Source of the DNA: Roseovarius indicus
GTDB lineage: Bacteria > Pseudomonadota > Alphaproteobacteria > Rhodobacterales > Rhodobacteraceae
DNA length: 64,000 nt
Assembly: GCF_008728195.1 (NCBI RefSeq)
Contig: NZ_CP031598.1
Coordinates: 4,836,001 to 4,900,000 of the forward strand
Reading direction: 5' to 3'
In this document: piece by piece, positions 56,759-64,000 of the stretch
Position numbering within the stretch: the stretch's first letter is position 1
Layout of the letters: each line of letters begins with the position of its first letter
The notes under the pieces: generated by a model
Told to the model about the DNA's origin: nothing
The model's input: only the letters and a program-made list of their open reading frames with translations
Databases searched by the model: none
Translations under genes and position numbers: made by a program

Positions 56759-57427
56759 ATGGCATTCAGTGTTTCAACGCAAGGCCATTTCGAAGACGGT
56801 TTCGAGATCTACGAATACACTGTCCATACAGAGGGCGCCGGCGAAGAGCACGACATCTTCTTCACCAACACCGATCACGAGACCGACGCCTTTGCCATCG
56901 TCGAGGCCGTTACCGGCGAGGTCACCGTTCTGGCCGACGGGTTCGAACCGGATGACCGGCTGACGACCAAGAGAACCTACGGGTTCAGCTACGACGCGGA
57001 CTCGAATTTCAGGTCGATCGGCTTACGGCTTCAGTTCAGCACCGACGCCACCGTAAGCGTTCTGGTGGCGCGCATCCGGAGAGGATTTCGCAGTGCCGTG
57101 GGGAAGGCGAAATGCAAGCTCTGCAAGTCTGCCGTCATGGCGCTCATCCGGGCCGCCCTGGCGTTTGCCGGGATCCCCTTGCCGCTTTCCGGATTCGACC
57201 TCTCCAGCGCCCAGGCCAGTTTCGAGGCCGCGGTCGATGCCCTGAAGCAAGGCCAGATGAACAGGGCCCTGGCCTCTTTGGCAGCGCTGCTTCCCTCGTC
57301 TGTCTGGGACGCGATCAAACAGGCGATGCATGTCATCAACTGGATCTGGGACAGCGTCGACAAGCGGATCGAATGGGTTTGCATCCGCATCGGGATGTGC
57401 CCGGCGCCGTCGCTCAACACACCCTGA
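56759..57427 (+). CDS. Hypothetical protein with a C-terminal cysteine-containing helix
   Basis: The 222-residue protein begins MAFSVSTQGHFEDGFEIYEY and looks mainly beta-stranded for the first 110 residues. It then has a hydrophobic helix (SAVMALIRAALAFAGIPLPL) and cysteine pairs CKLC and CIRIGMC. No family is recognised. The ATG at 56759 sits behind an AAAAGG sequence, whereas an earlier ATG at 56717 is possible. It lies between the HPF-like gene and the rpsO terminator on the opposite strand. Confidence 0.6.
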   Translation: MAFSVSTQGHFEDGFEIYEYTVHTEGAGEEHDIFFTNTDHETDAFAIVEAVTGEVTVLADGFEPDDRLTTKRTYGFSYDADSNFRSIGLRLQFSTDATVSVLVARIRRGFRSAVGKAKCKLCKSAVMALIRAALAFAGIPLPLSGFDLSSAQASFEAAVDALKQGQMNRALASLAALLPSSVWDAIKQAMHVINWIWDSVDKRIEWVCIRIGMCPAPSLNTP

Positions 57428-57434
57428 TCACGGC

Positions 57435-57462
57435 AAAACGCCCGCCTCTTTCGAGACGGGCG
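57435..57462 (-). terminator. Intrinsic terminator of rpsO
   Basis: On the minus strand, GAGACGGGCG-type arms (57439-57462, one mismatch) enclose a four-base loop and are followed by TTTTGCC. It lies 35 bp after the rpsO stop. It separates rpsO from everything downstream, including pnp. Confidence 0.75.
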
Positions 57463-57496
57463 TCGGCAATGTCGGATCTTTGAAAGACCGGTGCGC

Positions 57497-57766
57497 TTAG
57501 CGGCGGATGCCGAGGCGCTTGATGAGGTCGAGGTAACGGCCCTCGTCCTTGCCCTTGAGGTAGTCGAGCAGCTTGCGGCGCTGGGCGACCAGTTTGAGCA
57601 GGCCGCGACGGCCGTGGTTGTCTTTCTTGTGGATCTTGAAGTGCTCGGTCAGCGTCGCGATACGCGACGTCAGGATGGCCACTTGCACCTCGGGCGAACC
57701 GGTGTCGCCTTCCTTGGTGGCGAAATCCTTGAGAATCTGGTGTTTTTCTTCAACCGTGATCGACAT
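57497..57766 (-). CDS. rpsO: 30S ribosomal protein S15
   Basis: The 89-residue protein is the expected length and starts [20 protein letters not shown]. It contains the typical [14 protein letters not shown] and [20 protein letters not shown] stretches and ends LIKRLGIRR. It binds 16S rRNA early in assembly and represses its own translation in E. coli. Usually pnp is next in the operon; here it is 7.2 kb away and a terminator follows rpsO. Confidence 0.97.
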   Translation of the reverse strand: MSITVEEKHQILKDFATKEGDTGSPEVQVAILTSRIATLTEHFKIHKKDNHGRRGLLKLVAQRRKLLDYLKGKDEGRYLDLIKRLGIRR

Positions 57767-57907
57767 CGGGGTCTCCTTTCGAAGTCTGGGGTTGAGGGCA
57801 CGAGCCGGGATGTCGTCCAGCAAGGTCCTTTGGAGATGCCGGCGCACCGGCAGATGCGCGCGTATAGCGAGAGTCGGGGCGAAAGAAAAGCCCCGATTTC
57901 CAATGCC

Positions 57908-59098
57908 TCAGAGCGCCCCGCGCGGCACGAGCGCGACATCGGCCATGCCGAACCCGCCCGGGCTGTGAACCAGCGCCACCTCGGTGCCGTCAAGCGTGAC
58001 GTGGTAGAGGCCGGTATCCTCGGCGTCGGGCTGAACGTCCACCTCGGGCGTGTCGGCACCCGGGACGTACTCGATCAGCAGGCTGTCTTCGCCGGGGGTG
58101 AAATCCATGATCTCTGCCGGGCCGTCGGCCGTGTCGCCGCCAAGCCAGACGGTGTCGGCCCCCTCGCCCCCGGTAACCACGTCGCCAGCGCCGGCGGTGA
58201 TGGCGTCGTCACCGTCGCCGCCGTTGAGGTAATCGGTCTCGCCGTCGTCCTCGCCGTCGGGGCCGAGGCCGGTGATGGCGTCATCGCCCCAGCCGCCGAA
58301 CAGCGTGTCTTCGCCCGCGCCGCCCTCGAGCGTGTCGTTGCCATGATAGCCATGCAGCGCGTCGTCGCCCTCGCCGCCGTCGAGAGAGTCGTTGCCCATG
58401 CCGCCGGTCAGGCTGTCGGCGCCGGCCCCGCCATCGAGCGTGTCGGCGCCGTCGTGACCGTAGAGGTCGTCATCGCCGCTGCCACCCAGAAGCACGTCGT
58501 CGCCCGCATCGCCATGCAGCGTGTCGGCGCCGGCGTCGCCATACAGGCTGTCCTGCCCCTCGCCGCCTTCGACCTGGTCGTCGCCGGCACCGCCGGTGAC
58601 AAGGTCGTCGCCAGCATAGCCCATGAGGAAATCACTGCCGCCCGAGCCGGTGACGGTGTCGCCCGCGTCACCACCGGTGGTGATGGTCCAGTCATCGCCG
58701 GGGCTGTGTGCGGGCTCGTCCTCCGCAGGCTCATCCTCTGCCGTCTCGCCCGTGCCGTCGAAGGCATCGGCCCTCTCCTGCGCATCGGCATCCGGGCCGT
58801 GCAGCCCCAGCAATGCCATGAAGCCGGCCATGTCGAAGCCCCCCGCGGCGGGGAGATCGGCGGCGCCCGGGTCCGCCTCGGGCGCGTCCTGCGCCTCGAC
58901 CGCCTGTGGCGTGCCGCCATTCAGGAAGGTCTCGATATCCATCATGGCGCCCTGGTCCGGCGCCTCTTCGGCTTCGGGCGCATCGCCCGTGTCGGCCGCT
59001 ATTTCGTCAACACCACTCTCCAGCCCGATGAATGCAGCAGCACCCACGGCCAGCATGCCCAGCATGCCCGCAAACAGAAACATCACACATAATCCCAA
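57908..59098 (-). CDS. RTX-repeat calcium-binding protein with an N-terminal hydrophobic segment
   Basis: The 396-residue protein starts with a strongly hydrophobic stretch ([20 protein letters not shown]) suggestive of a signal anchor, unlike classical RTX exoproteins. A low-complexity acidic linker follows. Residues about 150-270 are RTX nonapeptides ([19 protein letters not shown] and so on), and the rest is a beta-rich C-terminal domain ending VALVPRGAL. The ATG could also be at 59083. It is not linked to a secretion system here. Confidence 0.82.
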   Translation of the reverse strand: MGLCVMFLFAGMLGMLAVGAAAFIGLESGVDEIAADTGDAPEAEEAPDQGAMMDIETFLNGGTPQAVEAQDAPEADPGAADLPAAGGFDMAGFMALLGLHGPDADAQERADAFDGTGETAEDEPAEDEPAHSPGDDWTITTGGDAGDTVTGSGGSDFLMGYAGDDLVTGGAGDDQVEGGEGQDSLYGDAGADTLHGDAGDDVLLGGSGDDDLYGHDGADTLDGGAGADSLTGGMGNDSLDGGEGDDALHGYHGNDTLEGGAGEDTLFGGWGDDAITGLGPDGEDDGETDYLNGGDGDDAITAGAGDVVTGGEGADTVWLGGDTADGPAEIMDFTPGEDSLLIEYVPGADTPEVDVQPDAEDTGLYHVTLDGTEVALVHSPGGFGMADVALVPRGAL

Positions 59099-59177
59099 AC
59101 ACCCCCGCCGGTTTATGGCCGGGCGGAGGGGATCGGGTCAAAGGAATCCGGGGCAAATGGTTAACGCCCGGCGCGGT

Positions 59178-60125
59178 TCAGCGGCCGCGCGGGACGACCT
59201 CGTAACCCGGCTCCTCGGGTTCGTCATCGGTCATTTCCGGCGGGAAACCGGGGGCGGTGATATCGAGCCCGGTGGCTTCTTCCAGCCGCTTGATGATGTT
59301 GGGCGACAGCTCGCGCGGGCCGAAACGGGAAATGCCGTCTTCGAAGATCTTGATCATCAGCGGGTTCATCTCCAGCGGCACGCCCGCACGGTCGGCGACC
59401 GCCTGGAACAGGCCGATATCCTTCCGCACGAGATCCATCGTGAAGGAGATGTCACGGCTGCCATTCAGGATCACCTGGCTTTCGGTTTCATGCACGAAGG
59501 AGGTGCCCGAGCTGATGGCGATGGCCTCGTAGGCGGTGGCAAGATCCATGCCGGCGGCCTTGGCGGTGACCAGCGCCTCGCAGCAGGTCAGCAGGTTGGC
59601 GGTGGCGAGGTAGTTGGTGATGACCTTGAGCACCGAGGCGCTGCCGATCTCGCCGGTGTGCAGGATGCGGCGGCCCATGTTCTTGAGAAGCGGCAGGATG
59701 CGGTCGAAGGTTGCGCGGTCGCAGCCCGCGAAGATCGAGATGTTGCCGGTATCGGCGCGGTGACAGCCACCCGAAACGGGGCAATCGACCGCCGCGCCGC
59801 CCCGGGCGATGACCATCTGCCCGAGGCGCTTGACCTCGTCGGCGTCGGTGGTCGACATCTCCATCCAGATCTTGCCGGTGGTGACCTCGGGCAGCATCTC
59901 CTCCATCACCGCGGCCGAGGCGGCGGGCGAGGGCAGGCAGGTGATGACGGCCTCGCAATCGCGCATCATCTCGGCGGGGCTGCCGCCGGGTTTGGCGCCG
60001 CGGCTGACGAAGCTGTCGACCATGGCGGCGTTGAGGTCATGAACGGCAAGGTCGATGCCATTGCGCAGCAGCGAGCCGCTGAGCTTGCCGCCGACATTGC
60101 CGAGACCGATAAAGCCTACTTTCAT
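59178..60125 (-). CDS. NAD(P)-dependent oxidoreductase of the 3-hydroxyisobutyrate dehydrogenase family
   Basis: The 315-residue beta-hydroxyacid dehydrogenase has the Rossmann motif GLGNVGGKLSGSL at the N-terminus, the substrate-site segment CPVSGGCHRADTGNISIF, and the catalytic lysine in GSASVLKVITNYLATANLL. Family members act on 3-hydroxyisobutyrate, tartronate semialdehyde or 6-phosphogluconate. A LacI regulator lies upstream on the same strand, so it may be its target, with the palindrome array between them. Exact substrate is unknown. Confidence 0.88.
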   Translation of the reverse strand: MKVGFIGLGNVGGKLSGSLLRNGIDLAVHDLNAAMVDSFVSRGAKPGGSPAEMMRDCEAVITCLPSPAASAAVMEEMLPEVTTGKIWMEMSTTDADEVKRLGQMVIARGGAAVDCPVSGGCHRADTGNISIFAGCDRATFDRILPLLKNMGRRILHTGEIGSASVLKVITNYLATANLLTCCEALVTAKAAGMDLATAYEAIAISSGTSFVHETESQVILNGSRDISFTMDLVRKDIGLFQAVADRAGVPLEMNPLMIKIFEDGISRFGPRELSPNIIKRLEEATGLDITAPGFPPEMTDDEPEEPGYEVVPRGR

Positions 60126-60197
60126 TGAAGAATCTCCCTGTTTTGCCGCCCATTTCGACAGGGGAAATCGGTTTGTAAATCGGAATGTTCCGGTGAC

Positions 60198-60340
60198 CCG
60201 TTTTCTTCGAAGAAAACGGCCCGGAAAATTGCAATTTTCCGGCGCGGCGGCGCACGGGCGGCGGCGGGGCGGGAATTTTCTGCGCAGAAAATTCCCCGGA
60301 AAATGCGGATTTTCCGGGCCCGGAATTCGCGCGAATTCCG
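60198..60340. repeat. Array of five near-perfect palindromes
   Basis: Five palindromes follow in sequence: 60198-60219 (half-site CCGTTTTCTTC), 60221-60242 (CCGGAAAATTG), 60271-60296 (GGGAATTTTCTGC), 60295-60318 (arms CCCGGAAAAT, centre GCGG) and 60321-60340 (CGGAATTCGC). Most centres contain CG or GC. A further small inverted repeat CGGAA-TG-TTCCG lies at 60181-60192, near the oxidoreductase start. The array fills the gap between the LacI stop and that gene. Confidence 0.9.
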
Positions 60341-60341
60341 T

Positions 60342-61367
60342 CTACCGGCGCCGGAGCGTGTCGCCGTAGCTGATCTTGGGTTCCAGCACCACGCGCTCGG
60401 GCTTGCCCGCGGCGCCTTCCTCGACCCGGCGGGCGATGATCTCGGCCGCGGTGTGGCCGATCTCGTGGCGGCAGGCATCCATCGAGGCCAGTTCGCGCGG
60501 CAGGCCCTTCAGCAGGTTCAGCCCGTTGAACCCCGCCAGCCCGAAATCCTGCGGAATCTTCACACCCTGTTCGAGCAGGTAGAGCAGCCCGCCCGCGCCG
60601 ATCAGGTCGTTGGAATAGTAGATGAAATCGAGATCGGGCGAGCGCTCGAGCACCTCCTTGGTCATCTCGCGCCCCTTCACCAGCGCCGAGCCGCCGGAAT
60701 AGAACTCGCGGTCCTCGATCTCGACACCGGCCTTGGCCAGCGCCTCGGTGAAGCCCTCGAACCGTTTGCGGGCACGGTGGTCCTGCGCCATCTTGGTGCC
60801 CAGAAAGGCGATATGCTCATAGCCGTCCTTCAGGATCGCCTGCGCCATCTGCCGCCCCGCGCGACGGTGCGAGATGCCGACCACCGAATCGACCGGCGTG
60901 CCGTCGACATCCATGATCTCGACCACGGGGATGCCGGAGGCGCGCAGCATGGCGCGGCTGGCATCCGAATGCTCGAGGCCGGCGATGATCACGCCCGAGG
61001 GCCGCCACGAGAGCATCTCGTAAAGCACCTTCTCCTCTTTCTCGGGCGAATAGCCGGTGACGCCCACGACGGGCTGCAGCCCGGTTTCCTCGAGCGCCTC
61101 GCTGATGCCGGTCATCACCTCGGGGAAGACCATGTTCGACATCGACGGGATGATCACGGCGACCAGGTTCACCCTTTGCGAGGCCAGCGCCCCGGCGATC
61201 TTGTTGGGCACGTAGCCCAGCTCCTTGGCGGCCTCGAGCACCCTTTGGCGGGTCGCATCGGAGACATCGCCGCGGTTGCGCAGCACGCGGCTGACGGTCA
61301 TTTCCGAGACGCCCGACGCTTCGGACACGTCACGCAGGGTCAGGGGGCGGTTGTCATTGGCGCTCAC
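60342..61367 (-). CDS. LacI-family transcriptional regulator
   Basis: The 341-residue protein has the LacI-type helix-turn-helix at the N-terminus (LTLRDVSEASGVSEMTVSRV), the linker ALASQRVNLVAVIIPSMSN and a periplasmic-binding-protein-like effector domain. Many relatives respond to gluconate or related sugars (GntR subgroup). It precedes the dehydrogenase on the same strand with the palindrome array between. The promoter region (61368-61493) includes nothing I can name as an operator. Confidence 0.93.
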   Translation of the reverse strand: MSANDNRPLTLRDVSEASGVSEMTVSRVLRNRGDVSDATRQRVLEAAKELGYVPNKIAGALASQRVNLVAVIIPSMSNMVFPEVMTGISEALEETGLQPVVGVTGYSPEKEEKVLYEMLSWRPSGVIIAGLEHSDASRAMLRASGIPVVEIMDVDGTPVDSVVGISHRRAGRQMAQAILKDGYEHIAFLGTKMAQDHRARKRFEGFTEALAKAGVEIEDREFYSGGSALVKGREMTKEVLERSPDLDFIYYSNDLIGAGGLLYLLEQGVKIPQDFGLAGFNGLNLLKGLPRELASMDACRHEIGHTAAEIIARRVEEGAAGKPERVVLEPKISYGDTLRRR

Positions 61368-61493
61368 GGGCTCGGTTCCTCAATTCGGTCTTTTCAGAAT
61401 GTTACCGCGAACGGCAATCCTCAAGCAAGCACCACGAAAAGGGCGATTGGGGCGATGACAAGCGCGCCACATGGCGCTAAAGAGGGCCCGCGC

Positions 61494-61570
61494 GGCCCCG
61501 TGGCTCAACAGGATAGAGCAGCCCCCTCCTAAGGGGCAGGTTGCAGGTTCGAATCCTGCCGGGGTCGCCA
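61494..61570 (+). tRNA. tRNA-Arg(CCT)
   Basis: A complete cloverleaf folds: acceptor GGCCCCG/CGGGGTC, D arm GCTC/GAGC, anticodon stem GCCCC/GGGGC with loop CTCCTAA (anticodon CCT at 34-36) and T arm GCAGG/CCTGC with TTCGAAT. The discriminator base is G, and CCA is encoded (61568-61570). The gene reads AGG codons. Its 3' end borders the integrase gene and is the likely attachment site. Confidence 0.95.
61542..61570 (+). other. Likely attachment site (attL) at the tRNA 3' end
   Basis: The tRNA T arm and acceptor 3' half lie 30 bp from the stop codon of a convergent tyrosine integrase. Tyrosine integrases commonly recombine into the 3' end of a tRNA gene and regenerate it. The second copy would lie outside the window, so the core length is unproven. 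Confidence 0.6.
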
Positions 61571-61599
61571 GCACTAAATTAAGCTGCTGATTTTCCATC

Positions 61600-62700
61600 C
61601 TATTTTGCCTCCTTTTGGAACTTGATCTGAAAAGTTGGAACTTTTTGTTCCTCGTCTGTCCGAGATAGTGCTCGTTTCTTGCTGAAATCGCGGATGTATC
61701 GTTCAACCTCTTTCAGGCTTTCATGGCCTGTCCATGCACCGATCTGAGGGGCTGCTGCGCCAGCCTCTGCGAGAGCCTTGGCCCGTGCCTTTCTCAGCCC
61801 GTGTGCTGTACGTCCCGCGACGCCTGCGGCGCGGGCTTTCGTTGCGAACCACTGCGATACAGATTTGCTGGACCGTGAAGCACCCTGCCGAGTGTGGAGG
61901 AAGGTCATGTGGCGGTCATTGCGCGCGTCAATCGCTTCCTTGAGTGACGCCAGATCACCGACATACACTTCGGCGAATTCCGGCAGTGCGCGGTTGAACG
62001 GGATCCACACCTCGCCGCCTGTCTTCTGCTGGCGAAACGTGAGCCACCCGTCCCGGTCAATGTTGCCCGGCCCGAGCCGCACCGCGTCAGACACACGCGC
62101 GCCAGTCCAGAAGATCAACTCAAAGGCCAGACGCTCGATCGAGCCTAGCGGCCAGCACGCCCGGAAGCTGTCGATTTCCTCTGCGGACCATGGTGTGTGC
62201 CCATGGCTCTTCGCAGTCTTCGCGCGCTTGATTCCGTCGCTTGGGTCTTTTTCGAGCCCGTCATGCTCGACCATCCATGCGCAGAAGCCCCGCCACATCT
62301 TCAGCCGGTTGTTCCTGGCATGGCCATTGAAGCGGCTAAGGTCCTTTTCGATGTGTGGCGCTCGCAGGTCAGCACGGTTCGCGTGGCCGTAGCGTTCCGC
62401 GGCATCATCAATCATACGCCGCCGTGCATCCCTTGTGCCCGTCGCCAGGGCGGCGAATGCGTCAGATGCCTTATACAGGTCCAAGCCCGCCGCAAGGCTG
62501 CCCTCACGCACAGGACGGCGTGGCTGGACGCCTGCCGCCTCTGCATAAGCTGCGAGAAACTGCGGGTGATCCATGGGCAGATCAGGCATGGCAATGCCCT
62601 TCCGGCCCTTTGGGCGGTAGTAGTATCTCGGATTGCCACTCGCGAAGGTGCCAGAGGGGTTAAGGTGCCTTAGCTTGAGAGGCCGAACGCCGCGTCGCAT
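61600..62700 (-). CDS. Tyrosine-type site-specific integrase
   Basis: The 366-residue recombinase has an N-terminal SAM-like core-binding domain and a C-terminal catalytic domain. The catalytic Arg is in TGARVSDAVRLG, Lys in FRQQKTGGEVWIP, the His-x-x-Arg pair in TAHGLRKARAK, a late His in GHESLKEV and the nucleophilic Tyr in ERYIRDFSK. It converges on the tRNA-Arg gene. The ATG at 62700 overlaps the preceding small gene by 31 bp; a later start at 62589 (MPDLPMDHP) is possible. Confidence 0.93.
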   Translation of the reverse strand: MRRGVRPLKLRHLNPSGTFASGNPRYYYRPKGRKGIAMPDLPMDHPQFLAAYAEAAGVQPRRPVREGSLAAGLDLYKASDAFAALATGTRDARRRMIDDAAERYGHANRADLRAPHIEKDLSRFNGHARNNRLKMWRGFCAWMVEHDGLEKDPSDGIKRAKTAKSHGHTPWSAEEIDSFRACWPLGSIERLAFELIFWTGARVSDAVRLGPGNIDRDGWLTFRQQKTGGEVWIPFNRALPEFAEVYVGDLASLKEAIDARNDRHMTFLHTRQGASRSSKSVSQWFATKARAAGVAGRTAHGLRKARAKALAEAGAAAPQIGAWTGHESLKEVERYIRDFSKKRALSRTDEEQKVPTFQIKFQKEAK

Positions 62701-62924
62701 GATGTGCCGCTTCCCTCGCTTTGTTTCGGCGCTATATCAAACAGTGCCACGTCGAGCTCTTGCCGCAACCACAGGTTCACGCCCCCCAGGGCTCGCGGCG
62801 CGGGCAGAACGCCTTCCTTGACCATCTTGTCAAAATGCCCCGGCGACACGCCACAATGCGCGGCCGCATCCTGCCTTTTCAGGCCAGTCGGCTCGGTCGC
62901 GAATTGGTAGCGTCGGCTATTCAT
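62670..62924 (-). CDS. Small helix-turn-helix protein, excisionase-like
   Basis: The 84-residue protein begins MNSRRYQFATEPTGLKRQDA and has a short MerR/AlpA-type helix-turn-helix (RQDAAAHCGVSPGHFDKMVK). Such small proteins next to integrases frequently act as excisionases or regulators. Its stop lies 31 bp inside the integrase start. The 62924 ATG is preferred to the 63002 frame, whose extra residues overlap the preceding gene. Confidence 0.7.
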   Translation of the reverse strand: MNSRRYQFATEPTGLKRQDAAAHCGVSPGHFDKMVKEGVLPAPRALGGVNLWLRQELDVALFDIAPKQSEGSGTSCDAAFGLSS

Positions 62925-62934
62925 CAGCCTTCTC

Positions 62935-63135
62935 TCATCGCCTATGGGAAAATGGTCGATCTTCCCGGCCACTAAGCCCATCCCTTTTGCCATTGGTCTC
63001 ATCGATCCAGTTCAGGATCTCGGCACGCGCCTGCCTGTCCGCCAGTTCGACCTGGGCATTCATACGGTCGATTTCCGAGTTCCCTTGATCCACGTGGCGA
63101 TCACATTTCACCGTGGTGACAGTGGCGACCTTCAT
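62935..63135 (-). CDS. Small hypothetical protein
   Basis: The 66-residue protein starts MKVATVTTVKCDRHVDQGNS and is charged and helical. Its ATG overlaps the stop of the preceding gene by one base (TGATG), showing translational coupling. No function is recognised. Confidence 0.6.
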   Translation of the reverse strand: MKVATVTTVKCDRHVDQGNSEIDRMNAQVELADRQARAEILNWIDETNGKRDGLSGREDRPFSHRR

Positions 63136-63782
63136 CACTCCGCCCCTTCGGCTAAGCGGAACGCGGGGCGTGGCAACCGGTCGATCACAATCTGGGCCAG
63201 CGCACCGAGGCAAAAGAGCATGACCGGGCCTTGAACAAACTCATCAAAGACTGTGTTCCCGAAGAAGGTCTCTTCGGATATGTCCTCGTCATAGTAGAAT
63301 TGGATTTCACCATTCGCCCAAACAATCAGCCAAGTCGGATGCTTCAAGCCTGTGATCCCAGCCAGCTGCTCAGCCGCCTTGATCATGGTTTTTTGGATGT
63401 GCACCTCTTCGACCATCTCGATCCGACGCTCATCTCCAATTTCAGCCTTGAGATGGGACAGTTCGTCTTCGGAGACCTTGCCAATCTCAACTTTCGCTTT
63501 TTCCCGCACCGGCCCCGAGAACGCTTTCGTACTCCAAATCGTGCTTTGAAAAATGGCGCGGGCCGCATGTCCCGCGAACTCCTTGGCAGCTTCCGGGGTG
63601 GTGCCACGTGAAACCAGCATCCCCATGACAAACATCACCAGCATGTCCGCCAGGTTGTAACGTGCATGACCCTCTCGCCGAGGTAGGTGACCCGCTCGCC
63701 GCCAGTTGCGAACCGTCGCCTGCTTGACTGACGTTATCTCCTCGGCCTCACTCGGGGTGTATGTTTCCAATTCCAGTTTCAT
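63135..63782 (-). CDS. Helix-turn-helix protein of phage type
   Basis: The 215-residue protein has a MerR-like helix-turn-helix at its N-terminus (PSEAEEITSVKQATVRNWRR) and a longer region with acidic and hydrophobic stretches (VEEVHIQKTMIKAAEQLAG and FYYDEDISEETFFGN). It could be a phage regulator; no close family is recognised. The start at 63782 (MKLELETYTPSEAEEITSV) follows an inverted repeat 35 bp upstream that may be its operator. Confidence 0.68.
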   Translation of the reverse strand: MKLELETYTPSEAEEITSVKQATVRNWRRAGHLPRREGHARYNLADMLVMFVMGMLVSRGTTPEAAKEFAGHAARAIFQSTIWSTKAFSGPVREKAKVEIGKVSEDELSHLKAEIGDERRIEMVEEVHIQKTMIKAAEQLAGITGLKHPTWLIVWANGEIQFYYDEDISEETFFGNTVFDEFVQGPVMLFCLGALAQIVIDRLPRPAFRLAEGAE

Positions 63783-63816
63783 CTGCCACACCTTGTTTTG
63801 TGTAGCGTTACGCAAA

Positions 63817-63833
63817 TTGACAATTCGTGTCAA
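63817..63833. promoter_or_regulatory. Operator candidate upstream of the island HTH gene
   Basis: TTGACAATTCGTGTCAA is an inverted repeat with arms TTGACA and TGTCAA around a five-base centre, 35 bp upstream of the HTH gene. A second TGTCAATTGA-type site lies at about 63845-63854. Two similar sites are typical for island or phage repressors. Confidence 0.55.
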
Positions 63834-63878
63834 GCAACACATTATGTCAATTGATCTGTCTGACGATCAAAATCGGCA

Positions 63879-64000
63879 TCACTCTGCCCCACCGAGCAAA
63901 CGAGAGATTTCTTCGTTCGTCCGGTTCACTACGAAGCCGAACGGAAGAGTCGTGGCCGGAAAACTCGGCAACATGCTCGAGAGGTGCGCCAATGCATCGT
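63879..64000 (-). CDS. Partial CDS running off the right edge
   Basis: A minus-strand frame ends at a TGA at 63879-63881 and enters the window from the right. Readable residues include DALAHLSSMLPSFPATTLPF and NRTNEEISRLLGGAE at the C-terminus. No family can be assigned from about 40 residues. It belongs to the island. Confidence 0.45.
   Translation of the reverse strand, partial: DALAHLSSMLPSFPATTLPFGFVVNRTNEEISRLLGGAE

Larger units (their letters stand above)
61571..64000. mobile_element. Left end of an integrated genomic island or prophage
   Basis: The segment starts at tRNA-Arg(CCT) and contains a tyrosine integrase, two small regulators and hypothetical genes, all on the minus strand. 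These are separate in style from the surrounding chromosome and continue beyond the window edge. No structural phage genes are visible in this part. Confidence 0.75.

Overview
The window looks like a chromosomal segment of a GC-rich alphaproteobacterium of the Rhodobacteraceae (Roseobacter-type marine heterotroph). The evidence is the heterotetrameric sarcosine-oxidase operon with a divergent GlxA/AraC regulator, the MbfA-type iron exporter with an Irr-like box, a DUF2793 tail fibre resembling an unlinked gene-transfer-agent locus, RTX and Hint exoproteins, and convergent-gene hairpin modules containing a gaagaag tail. Species cannot be fixed from the sequence alone.

Layout. 1-6253: a sarcosine/N-methyl-amine oxidase operon (soxB-soxD-soxA-soxG, minus strand, followed by a partial gene) and a GbdR-like regulator. 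6441-18752: housekeeping and small-molecule genes, including a class I glutamine amidotransferase, ZapE, an MFS permease, an alpha/beta hydrolase-OCD-HAD operon, a DMT permease, soluble transhydrogenase SthA with a YaiI-family protein, S-formylglutathione hydrolase, an iodotyrosine-deiodinase-like flavoprotein, an AEC carrier, a DUF4287 protein and a cupin. 18842-24929: MbfA, hydantoinase/oxoprolinase A and B, and the tail-fibre-like DUF2793 protein. 24949-33246: small genes, a 1098-residue RTX protein, GlmM, SmpB, 3-mercaptopyruvate sulfurtransferase and an aromatic aminotransferase. 33258-40019: a TetR regulator with an unlisted 52-residue secreted peptide and twin operators, a DUF1810 protein, and the histidine-utilisation operon hutI-H-G-U. 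40108-46497: a peptide-type ABC transporter without a binding protein, alanine dehydrogenase and its divergent Lrp regulator. 46540-50330: a GMC oxidoreductase and PNPase. 50331-57496: an accessory stretch lying between pnp and rpsO, with an AT-rich secreted peptidoglycan-binding-like protein, a decayed serine recombinase, a Hint-domain protein, other remnants, an EEP-family phosphohydrolase and a short hibernation-factor-like protein. 57497-61367: rpsO, a second RTX protein, a 3-hydroxyisobutyrate-dehydrogenase-like enzyme and a LacI regulator. 61494-64000: tRNA-Arg(CCT) carrying an integrated island (tyrosine integrase, small helix-turn-helix proteins) that runs off the right edge.

Metabolically the region is biased to amino-acid and methylamine nitrogen: sarcosine demethylation, histidine to glutamate, alanine deamination, mercaptopyruvate and aromatic amino-acid turnover, and formaldehyde/formylglutathione disposal. 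Sarcosine oxidation releases C1 units and S-formylglutathione hydrolase belongs to C1 oxidation, although the two loci are far apart.

The most unusual non-coding signals are: a composite element present twice (upstream of sseA and of pnp) made of four exact 11-bp TACCGAC-type repeats with TTAACCC blocks at a conserved 21-bp spacing; two arrays of back-to-back near-perfect 20-28 bp palindromes (6258-6327 and 60198-60340); and modular hairpin elements between convergent genes (7176-7255 and 18768-18842).
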